Assembly (NCBI GenBank): GCA_937922045.1
Contig: CAKZXA010000034.1
Span: 1-64,000, forward strand
Length of the DNA stretch: 64,000 nt
Direction: 5' to 3'
DNA from: an uncultured Acidimicrobiales bacterium
GTDB taxonomy: Bacteria; Actinomycetota; Acidimicrobiia; Acidimicrobiales; SZUA-35
Part shown: one piece after another, positions 42,616 through 52,952 of the stretch
Position numbering within the stretch: the first letter of the stretch is position 1
Layout: each line of letters opens with the position of its first letter
Made by a program: the position numbers and the translations under genes
Notes under the pieces: model-generated
What the model was told of the DNA's origin: nothing
Seen by the model: only the letters and a program-made list of their open reading frames with translations
Databases searched by the model: none

Positions 42616-43385
42616 CTACGACATCGTCAACCCGCCGGAGACCGAAAGCGTCTGCCCCGATACGAAACCTGCGGCTTCGGAGGCGAAGTAGACCACGGCG
42701 GAAGCGACCTCGTCGGGCTGTCCCAACCGTTTCATCGGCACGGCTCGGGCCATTGCGCCAATGATCTTGTCGCCATCGCCCTCGCCCTGGCTGACGATCT
42801 CCTCGATCAGGGGGGTCGCCGTGGGACCAGGGCAAACCGTGTTGGCCGTGATCCCGTTGCGTGCAACCTCACGGGCAATCGTCTTGGTGAAAGCAATGAC
42901 GGCGCCCTTCGCTCCCGAATAGACGGCCTCAAGCGACGAGCCGACTCGGCCTGCATCGGAGCCGATGTTGACGATGCGGCCCCAGCCATTGTCGATCATG
43001 GAGGGCAGACAGCCATGCACGGTGCGAAGGGTGCCTTTGTAGTTTAGTTCGATGATGCGATCCCAGAACTCCTCGTCGGTTTCAACAAAGGGTTTGAACT
43101 CATCCCAACCGGCGCAGTTGACGAGGATCTCGACCGGGCCAAGCTCATCGACCACCTGGTGAAGACCCTGGACCACAGCGTCTGAATCGGTTACATCCAT
43201 CGTCAGTGAGATAGCGGTACCGCCACCGGCTTCGATAGCAGCTACTGTTTCCGCCGCCAGATCGGTACGTAGATCGGCGACAGCGACGCGGCGTCCCTCT
43301 GCCGCCAGCCCCAGGCAGATTTCACGTCCGATCCCGCGGGCACCGCCGGTGACGAGCGCAACTCGATCCGTACTTCGATCCTCGG

Positions 43386-43389
<4 letters not shown>
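42616..43389 (-). CDS. SDR dehydrogenase, BadH-like
   Basis: A 257-residue classical SDR closely patterned on 2-hydroxycyclohexanecarboxyl-CoA dehydrogenase (BadH): CAGWDEFKPFVETD, GRIVNIGSDAGRVGSS, VYSGAKGAVIAFTKTIARE with the YxxxK motif, NTVCPGPTATPL and the C-terminal SGQTLSVSGGLTM. It should oxidise a hydroxyacyl-CoA or another secondary alcohol with NAD. ATG 43387-43389 overlaps the stop of the HD-domain gene (ATGA), so the two are coupled; the longer frame to 43662 lies inside that gene. A 135-base gap follows before the aminotransferase start. Confidence 0.88.
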
Positions 43390-46377
<2,988 letters not shown>

Positions 46378-46445
46378 TCGGGGGCCGACCGAGACTCGAT
46401 CCGTACAGACGCCCGATGGTGGCAAGTTCTGTCATGATGGAACCC

Positions 46446-46823
46446 ATGAGCCCACGACTGACCCATTTCGCCATCAACACAGATGACGTCGAGGCCACCC
46501 AAGCGTTCTACGGTTCGGTATTCGGCTGGCAATTCCGAGACTACGGCCCTCCCGGCTTCATACAGATCCTCGACGAAGCCGGGGAAGCGCCAATGGGGGC
46601 GATTCAACAGCGCCGCCAGCTCCTCGACGATGCACCAACCCGCGGCCTTGAGTGCACCTTTGGCGTCGAGAACGTAGAGGCCGTTCGCGAACGGATTCTC
46701 GAAGCCGGAGGCAGAATCCTTATGGAAAAGTTCACCATCTCGAAGGTCGGTCACCTCCTTGCCTTCGAAGATCCTGGCGGCAACCCGGCCCTTGCGATGG
46801 AATATGATGATTCAGCCGAGTAG
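46446..46823 (+). CDS. VOC (glyoxalase/bleomycin-resistance fold) protein
   Basis: A 125-residue single-domain VOC protein: LTHFAINTDDVEATQAFYGSVFGWQF at the start, GFIQILDE, LECTFGVENVEAVRERILEAGG, and GHLLAFEDPGGNPALAMEY with the C-terminal metal Glu. Such proteins usually act as homodimers on small substrates with a divalent metal, or bind toxins. Starts at 46434, 46437 and 46446 are all in frame; the last gives the most family-like N-terminus. It is convergent with the acyl-CoA ligase gene. Confidence 0.85.
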   Translation: MSPRLTHFAINTDDVEATQAFYGSVFGWQFRDYGPPGFIQILDEAGEAPMGAIQQRRQLLDDAPTRGLECTFGVENVEAVRERILEAGGRILMEKFTISKVGHLLAFEDPGGNPALAMEYDDSAE

Positions 46824-46840
46824 CAAATTTTGTCCGTGAA

Positions 46841-48424
46841 CTAGTTGACCGAGCGTTCTCTGCCTTCCCAGTAGGGCTTGCGTAGTTCGGTCTTCAAGAT
46901 CTTGCCTGACGGGTTACGCGGGATCGACTCAAGACGCTCGACCGAGGTCGGGCATTTGTAGTGGGCAATCCGTTCTCGACTGTACGAAATGATCTCCTGC
47001 TCGCCAGGATCGCTGCCAGGACGAGGGGTGATAATGGCAAGAACTGTTTCGCCCCACTTCTCTGACGGAACCCCGATCACGGCCGCATCAGCGATGTCGG
47101 GGTGTGACATCAAAGCGTTCTCAACCTCGGCGGGATAGATGTTCTCGCCGCCGGAAACGATCATGTCCTTGACGCGATCGTGGATGAACAGGTAACCATC
47201 CTTGAGATAGCCGGCATCACCGGTGCGAAACCAGCCTTTGCCGTCGAGTCCCCTACCTTCGGGAAAGGCCTCGTTCGTCGCTGCATCGTTTGCCCAGTAC
47301 CCCTTCATGTTCTGGATGGTGCGGCACCAGATTTCGCCAACGTCACCATCGGGCCGGTGCTCACCGGTGGCCGGGTCGACAATTCGCAGCTCAACGTCAC
47401 CCCACGGCTCGCCAGCCGATCGCAGCAAATCAGCTCGCGGCCCGCCGGGGTCGTGATCGTGGGCCCGGAGAATAGTGATCCCACCGGTTGTTTCGGTCAG
47501 ACCATAGGCCTGCACGAAATCGCATCCCATCGCCTCCATCGACCCGACGAGCACCTCCTCGGTAATAGGTGACGCCCCGTAGACCATGCAGCGCATAGAA
47601 GAAAAGTCTGTGTCTTCGATACCTGGTGTGGCCAACAGAAACTGCAGAACGGCAGGCACGAGCAGAGCATTCGTCACGCCATGCTTTGGGATCAGTTCAA
47701 GAATCTCGCTCGGTACAACATCGCGCATCAGAACAGTGGTGGCACCACGGAAAAGTCCGACGACTCCCCAACCACTTCCAGCGATATGGAACAGCGGCAT
47801 GGCCACGAGGTTGACGGCTGTCTCATCGAATTGCCATTCATCGCAGGCCGGAGGCAGCATGCTGAAAAAGTTCTTGTTGGTGAGCTCGACGCCCTTGGGA
47901 AGACCGGTAGTTCCCGAGGTATAGAGCTGATAGCACGTGTCGTCCCAGCCTGCATCGATGTGAGGGTCCACAGCCTCTTGGGTGCCGATCCAGTCCGCGT
48001 AGCCGAGCCGCTCCGGGTCGGCCTCACCGCCAATCACCACGATCTCGCAGCCCTCGGGCAAGGTCATCTTGTCAACGTGTTCGAGGAACTCCTGACCGAC
48101 GGCCAGGACCTTAGCACCGGCATTGGCCAGTATGTATTCCATCTCTGGTGGCGCAAGACGCCAGTTCACTGCGACGGTTACGGCGTTGATCTTGCCCGCA
48201 CCGAAGAGGAACGGAAAGTACTCCGGTGAGTTCTTGTCGAGATAGGCGACTCGCTGCTGGGCCGATACACCGCTGGCCAGCATCGCCTGGGCGACCTGGT
48301 TCGATTCGCGCTCGAGGTCTGCGTAACTCCACCGTTGATCGCCGTAGATCAGAGCCACGTTGCTTCCGCGGGTCGACGCGTAATGACGCGTGATATCGCC
48401 GAGTGAACGGATCGTCTCGCTCAT
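46841..48424 (-). CDS. Acyl-CoA synthetase (AMP-forming, FadD-like)
   Basis: A 527-residue ANL-superfamily ligase that activates a carboxylic acid as acyl-AMP and then forms the CoA thioester. The phosphate loop YTSGTTGLPKG, QAYGLTETTGG, GWFRTGDAGYLKDGYL and the hinge RVKDMIVSGGENIYPAEVE are present, and the catalytic Lys is in NPSGKILKTELR. The length suits medium- or long-chain or aryl acids. ATG 48422-48424 has GGGGAACC upstream; the longer frame to 48505 is less likely. Together with the acyl-CoA dehydrogenase, hydratase and carboxylase genes it points to acyl-CoA catabolism. Confidence 0.92.
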   Translation of the reverse strand: MSETIRSLGDITRHYASTRGSNVALIYGDQRWSYADLERESNQVAQAMLASGVSAQQRVAYLDKNSPEYFPFLFGAGKINAVTVAVNWRLAPPEMEYILANAGAKVLAVGQEFLEHVDKMTLPEGCEIVVIGGEADPERLGYADWIGTQEAVDPHIDAGWDDTCYQLYTSGTTGLPKGVELTNKNFFSMLPPACDEWQFDETAVNLVAMPLFHIAGSGWGVVGLFRGATTVLMRDVVPSEILELIPKHGVTNALLVPAVLQFLLATPGIEDTDFSSMRCMVYGASPITEEVLVGSMEAMGCDFVQAYGLTETTGGITILRAHDHDPGGPRADLLRSAGEPWGDVELRIVDPATGEHRPDGDVGEIWCRTIQNMKGYWANDAATNEAFPEGRGLDGKGWFRTGDAGYLKDGYLFIHDRVKDMIVSGGENIYPAEVENALMSHPDIADAAVIGVPSEKWGETVLAIITPRPGSDPGEQEIISYSRERIAHYKCPTSVERLESIPRNPSGKILKTELRKPYWEGRERSVN

Positions 48425-48532
48425 GGTTCCCCATCTCTCGTTGTGCCCGTTCGGGCCCAGTAACTCGTTCTGTGAACTATGACAGACCGAGAGACATTGC
48501 TGCAATGAGACGAGCGCTAGAAGGGACCAGGG

Positions 48533-48928
48533 CTAGAAGCCGGACCACTCGTCGTCCGGACCACCCTGGAAGTCGGGCAGTGGTTCTGACGGGTCAGGCT
48601 GGGGAGCTCCTGCCAAGGATGCGGGCGAGGGCTGTGAAGGCGGTGCTTGCGCGGGCGGCGTCGAGCGCTTCGACTGGCCAGAACCTCCCGAAGACGATGA
48701 ACCTTCGCCTTCCCCATCAGGCCCGTAGCCGTAACACATCATCGTGCCGTCTACGTCGAATGGCTTACCCAGGGAAAACACCTTGAAGGTCGACCAGTCT
48801 CCGCTGCGCTTCTGCACCTCGATAGACCCGCCGTCGGCCAGAGCTTTCTCAAGATCATCGACAGGGGCCATGACGGCCCACTTCTCGCTCTTCGTCTTTC
48901 GAAACCGGGGAGGGATCTTCTCGCTCAT
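48533..48928 (-). CDS. Hypothetical protein with conserved N-terminal half and disordered tail
   Basis: A 131-residue protein. The first 70 residues look folded (KSEKWAVMAPVDDLEKALADG; IEVQKRSGDWSTFKVFSLGKPF) and end in MMCYGYGPDGE; the rest is Ser, Gly, Pro and Gln-rich and probably disordered. No signal or membrane segment is present, and I recognise no family. The Cys-Tyr-Gly-Tyr-Gly stretch recalls glycine-rich tails of small actinobacterial proteins. It lies between the acyl-CoA ligase gene and the divergent TPP enzyme gene. Confidence 0.68.
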   Translation of the reverse strand: MSEKIPPRFRKTKSEKWAVMAPVDDLEKALADGGSIEVQKRSGDWSTFKVFSLGKPFDVDGTMMCYGYGPDGEGEGSSSSGGSGQSKRSTPPAQAPPSQPSPASLAGAPQPDPSEPLPDFQGGPDDEWSGF

Positions 48929-49022
48929 CGACGATCAGTATAGAGCTCACGCGGCGACGTCCCGAACAACCATCCGTCTCTCATCTTCGCTCAGGATGGA
49001 GCGCAGCGGCTAGCGTGTCGCC

Positions 49023-50648
49023 ATGACATCGCCCTCAGTCGCTCAGCTCACCATCGACGCCCTTCGTCGATCGGGGATCGAGACCTTGTACTGCCTTCCT
49101 GGCGTCCAGAACGACGATTTCTTCAACACCCTCGTCGATGCCCGAGACATCCGCACCGTGGTTGCCCGTCACGAGCAGGGAGCGGCCTACATGGCAATGG
49201 GAGCGGCCCAGGCCACCGGGAGGCCTGCAGCTTGCTGCGTCGTACCCGGTCCCGGCCTGCTGAATGCATCAGCCGCTCTGACCAGTGCCTACTGGGGTTA
49301 TGCCCGCGTCTTCGCAATCGTTGGCCAGATCATGACCCATCAGCTCGGGAAAGGCTTTGGGGCGCTCCACGAACTCGCAGACCAGAGCGCTGTACTAGCC
49401 CAAGTCACGAAATCCTCCGAACTGGTGCTCGATCCAGCCAAGGCGGCTGAACAGATTCAGGCCATGATGAATGCGCTGCACAGCGGCGTGCCCCGGCCGG
49501 TTGCCCTCGAGGTGCCTGCCAACGTCTGGGCCAAGCCCACCGATGGGCTCCTGGAAGCCCCGATGGCCAGCTTTGCCCACCCCAAACCGTCTGCCATCGA
49601 GGCTGCCGCAGCCATCATCAGAGATGCCGGCCAGGCTCTCATCGTGGTCGGCTCGGGCGCCTACGACGCATCCGAACACGTTGAGGCCTTGGCCACACGG
49701 CTACAGGCACCGGTTACGGGGCGGCGCATGGGGTTGGGTGTGCTCCCCACCAACCATCCTCACTGGCTCCCCCTCCCCGCCGCCCATCCTCTCTGGCCTG
49801 AGGTAGATGTGGTGATCAGCATCGGTTCTCGAGTCGAATGGCCACTGAACAACTGGGGTACCGATGAGACGCTCACCCACATCTGTATCAACGTCGATCC
49901 TGAGGAGCTCGTTCGTCACCCGGAGGTGCGAACCGTCGAACTTGGCGGCCTCGCCACCGCCGTCTGTGACGATCTTTTGTCCGCCATTGGTGATCTCGAT
50001 CGGCCGTCCGCCGCTTCGCAGATCAGCGAACTTCGACACGCCTTCGATCTGGCTACCGCCTACCTCGAACCACAGAGGTCCTACACAGCAGCCATTCGCG
50101 ATGCCTTGCCCGACGATGCCATCATCGTTGAAGACGTAACCCAGATCGGGTTCGCCAGCCATCTCTTCTACGAACACCTCGCCCCGCGGACCTTCCTCAG
50201 CTCGGGGGCGGCAGGAACGCTCGGCGCTGGTACGTCCGTGGCCATCGGCGCCGCTGATGCCGTCGATCGGCCGGTGGTCGGACTCGTCGGCGATGGAGGT
50301 TTCCTCTTCACCGCCACCGAGCTTGCTACCGCCGTCCAACACGACATTCCGGTCACCATCCTGCTCTTCAACGACGGGGCCTACGGAAACGTCAAGCGAA
50401 TCCAGAAGACGCGATTCGGCCCGGATCGAACGATCGCCTCAACGCTACTGAATCCAGATTTCCAACAGCTCTCCGCCTCCTTTGGCGTGCCGAGCTGGCA
50501 GGTGGATTCACCCGAGCAGCTCAGGTCCGCCCTTGGCGCTGCCGTGAATCACGCTGGTCCGGCGCTGGTTGAGGTGACGGTTGAAGAGATGCCCGATCCG
50601 TGGCCGATCTTTATGCCTCCAGCCAACCGGGGTCTTCGAGCCACCTAG
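49023..50648 (+). CDS. Thiamine pyrophosphate-dependent enzyme, acetolactate synthase large-subunit-like
   Basis: A 541-residue TPP enzyme with the usual three domains. The catalytic Glu51 is in VVARHEQGAAYMA, and the TPP motif GDGGFLFTATELATAV continues to NDGAYGN about 28 residues later. It resembles stand-alone acetolactate synthase-like or benzoylformate decarboxylase-like proteins (CLPGVQNDDFF) rather than IlvB of an ilvBN operon: no small subunit follows. The reaction is probably decarboxylation or carboligation of a 2-oxo acid; the substrate is unknown. It is convergent with metZ. Confidence 0.87.
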   Translation: MTSPSVAQLTIDALRRSGIETLYCLPGVQNDDFFNTLVDARDIRTVVARHEQGAAYMAMGAAQATGRPAACCVVPGPGLLNASAALTSAYWGYARVFAIVGQIMTHQLGKGFGALHELADQSAVLAQVTKSSELVLDPAKAAEQIQAMMNALHSGVPRPVALEVPANVWAKPTDGLLEAPMASFAHPKPSAIEAAAAIIRDAGQALIVVGSGAYDASEHVEALATRLQAPVTGRRMGLGVLPTNHPHWLPLPAAHPLWPEVDVVISIGSRVEWPLNNWGTDETLTHICINVDPEELVRHPEVRTVELGGLATAVCDDLLSAIGDLDRPSAASQISELRHAFDLATAYLEPQRSYTAAIRDALPDDAIIVEDVTQIGFASHLFYEHLAPRTFLSSGAAGTLGAGTSVAIGAADAVDRPVVGLVGDGGFLFTATELATAVQHDIPVTILLFNDGAYGNVKRIQKTRFGPDRTIASTLLNPDFQQLSASFGVPSWQVDSPEQLRSALGAAVNHAGPALVEVTVEEMPDPWPIFMPPANRGLRAT

Positions 50649-50687
50649 CGAACCTCAGGCCCCGGCCGTTCTACCTCTCGACGTGTG

Positions 50688-51881
50688 TCAGGCCGCCCTT
50701 GCGGCCCGCAAGGCCTGGACCGTATCGGCGTAGAGATCTTCGATATCCTCCAGGCCGACCGATACTCGGACGAGACCATCACCGATTCCAACCTTCGCCC
50801 GCCCTTCTGGGCCTAGGCGTCGGTGGGTCGTTGTCGCTGGGTGGGTAACGAGCGTCTTTGTATCACCAATGTTGTTTGAGATATCCATGAGTTCAAGTGA
50901 ATCGAGAAAAGCAAAAGCGCTGGCCTTGTTTCCAAGATCGACGGTCAGCACCGTTCCACCGGCCGACATCTGCTTGGAGACCAGATCTGCTTGAGGATGA
51001 GAGGCCAACATCGGGTACCGGACGGCAACGTTATCATCGGCCTCTAGCCGACTGGCTAAGGCCAAAGCGGCCGCAGATTGAGCGTCGACTCGTAGTCGGA
51101 GCGTTTCCATACCCTTCAGCAACACCCAGGCGTTGAAGGGGCTCAGGCTCGGCCCGGTGTGCCTCAGAAACGGTACGAGATGCTCGGCCACGAACTCTGC
51201 TGAGCCAAGCACGGCACCGCCGAGCGTCCGGCCCTGGCCGTCGATATGTTTTGTTGCCGAATAGACGACCACGTCGACACCCAATGCCAGTGGCTTCTGC
51301 AGTACCGGTGTGGCGAAAACATTGTCGACGACCACAAGGGCGCCGACCGCTCGGGCCAGTGAGCTCACTGCGGCGATGTCGATGATCTCGAGGCTTGGGT
51401 TCGACGGAGACTCAAAGAAAACAGCCCGAGTCCCGGGTGTAAGAGCGCGTTCCCAGTCGACAAGAGACGTCCCATCAACCAGCTCGGTTTCGACGCCGAG
51501 ACGGGGCAAGATCTCGGTGAGGATCACCGAGCAAGATCCAAACAGGGCCCGCGATCCGACTACCCGGTCTCCAGCGCGTACGTAGCAGGCGAGAGCAGCA
51601 AAGACGGCAGCCATGCCGCTGGCGGTTGCTCGACAGGCCTCTGCGCCTTCCAGAAGACGCAACCGTTCTTCGAACATCGTCACCGTGGGATTGCCGTATC
51701 GAGAATAGATGTACCGGTCGTGTTCGCCCGCAAACGCGGCCTCGGCCTCGGCTGCCGAACCATACACATACCCCGAGGTTAGATACAGGGCCTCGGCGGT
51801 CTCGTCGAAGGATGACCGTTCGCTGCCACCTCTTACCAGTTGTGTGGCCTCATGCCATCCATCGTTCACTGATGCAGCCAT
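50688..51881 (-). CDS. metZ: O-succinylhomoserine sulfhydrylase (homocysteine synthase)
   Basis: A 397-residue fold-type I PLP enzyme of the Cys/Met group, making homocysteine from O-succinyl- or O-acetylhomoserine and sulfide. The sequence follows MetZ closely: TQLVRGGSERSSFDETAEALYLTSG, YIYSRYGNPTV, EACRATASGMAAVFAAL and the PLP Lys211 in YSATKHIDGQGR. The end (THRRLGPEGRAKVGIGDGLVRVSVGLED) is typical. It starts 9 bases after the rhodanese stop, so sulfur transfer and methionine synthesis are probably co-expressed. Confidence 0.92.
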   Translation of the reverse strand: MAASVNDGWHEATQLVRGGSERSSFDETAEALYLTSGYVYGSAAEAEAAFAGEHDRYIYSRYGNPTVTMFEERLRLLEGAEACRATASGMAAVFAALACYVRAGDRVVGSRALFGSCSVILTEILPRLGVETELVDGTSLVDWERALTPGTRAVFFESPSNPSLEIIDIAAVSSLARAVGALVVVDNVFATPVLQKPLALGVDVVVYSATKHIDGQGRTLGGAVLGSAEFVAEHLVPFLRHTGPSLSPFNAWVLLKGMETLRLRVDAQSAAALALASRLEADDNVAVRYPMLASHPQADLVSKQMSAGGTVLTVDLGNKASAFAFLDSLELMDISNNIGDTKTLVTHPATTTHRRLGPEGRAKVGIGDGLVRVSVGLEDIEDLYADTVQALRAARAA

Positions 51882-51890
51882 CGTCGACGA

Positions 51891-52304
51891 CTACCCCTGC
51901 CGCCACGGCAGGTGATCTTTCCATCCGTCGTGTCGATGCTCATCGCCGCCCAGCTCCCCCTCGAAGCCAGCCGCAACATTGTAGGTGCGCTTGAACCCTG
52001 CCGCTCTGAGCGAGCGGGCTGCGGACAGCGAACGAACACCAGACCGGCAAACGAGCAGAATTGCCTGATCGGTTTGGAGACCCTGCCCGGCCTGCTCCAC
52101 AAAGTCTGGATTCACGTCACCGCTTGGGAACCTGGACCATTCGACGGATCGAAGCCCCTTGCCCAGCTCATCGAGCTTGGGAACGCCAACGAAACTCCAC
52201 TCCGCCATCGTTCGAACGTCGATGAGCACGCTGTCGGGATCTGAGGCCAAGAGTTGCCAGGCTTCATCGAGCGAGAGTTCCGGAATGGCATCACTGTCGT
52301 TCAT
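51891..52304 (-). CDS. Rhodanese-domain sulfurtransferase
   Basis: A 137-residue single-domain rhodanese. The persulfide-forming Cys86 is in the loop LVCRSGVRS, preceded by VLIDVRTMAEW and followed by AARSLRAAGFKRTYNVAAGFEG. It should carry sulfane sulfur. It is the first gene of a pair with metZ, a neighbourhood seen in other bacteria, so it may supply reduced sulfur or work on thiols in homocysteine formation. No signal peptide is visible, so it is cytoplasmic. Confidence 0.9.
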   Translation of the reverse strand: MNDSDAIPELSLDEAWQLLASDPDSVLIDVRTMAEWSFVGVPKLDELGKGLRSVEWSRFPSGDVNPDFVEQAGQGLQTDQAILLVCRSGVRSLSAARSLRAAGFKRTYNVAAGFEGELGGDEHRHDGWKDHLPWRQG

Positions 52305-52373
52305 AGCGCCGAGGCTAGTCGACTGCGAACGATGCGCGAGGCTTCTTTCTTGTTGACGGGTCTGCCAGCGGCA

Positions 52374-52952
52374 TCAACCAACCACGATGCCGAACTCATC
52401 ACCGGCGTCGACGAGAGCGTCGAACAGGTATTGACCGAAGGATCGGTCGGCGGTGAGGAGATAGCTTCGGGTTCCGTTCGCAGCATCATCGCGGATGACA
52501 TCACAGGTCACCTTTGCCACAGAGCCTGAAGTGACCGCGCCGTTTGGCATCATGGCATCGCTCCAGTCGAGCGAGCACACCTTCTCCAAGGTCGACGAAG
52601 CTTGCGCTCCAGTCACCCGGAGCACAACGCGACCGTGCGTGAGTTCAACGACGGCGTCGCCTGCAAGCTGCTTCGATGCTGCAAGGCCAACGACACCGGA
52701 GCGATCGCCCATGATGATGCACTCACCCGGGCGTTGGCCGGCCATGAGGGTATTGCCCGAGCGCGTTGCTCTACCAAACCTGGTGGCGAATCGTTCAATG
52801 AGCGAACCCTCATCACGGTTGCGGACCGAAACGATTCCTACACCGGTCTCGTCGGCAAGGGACAGCGCAGACGTCGCCCCCATCGTGGCGGGTGCTGTGC
52901 TGCTGCCCGCAGCAACGGGGCTTCTAAAAACGGGGGTTTGTGTATTAGCCAC
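52374..52952 (-). CDS. soxG: Sarcosine oxidase gamma subunit
   Basis: A 192-residue protein of the SoxG family, structurally related to the GcvT N-terminal domain. It shows GDRSGVVGLAASKQLAGDAVVELTHGRVVLRVTGAQASSTLEKVCSLD and the closing FGQYLFDALVDAGDEFG. The gamma subunit is part of the heterotetrameric sarcosine oxidase. Its start overlaps the soxA stop by 8 bases, and it ends the soxBDAG operon. Sequence conservation in SoxG is low, but the position makes the call safe. Confidence 0.88.
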   Translation of the reverse strand: MANTQTPVFRSPVAAGSSTAPATMGATSALSLADETGVGIVSVRNRDEGSLIERFATRFGRATRSGNTLMAGQRPGECIIMGDRSGVVGLAASKQLAGDAVVELTHGRVVLRVTGAQASSTLEKVCSLDWSDAMMPNGAVTSGSVAKVTCDVIRDDAANGTRSYLLTADRSFGQYLFDALVDAGDEFGIVVG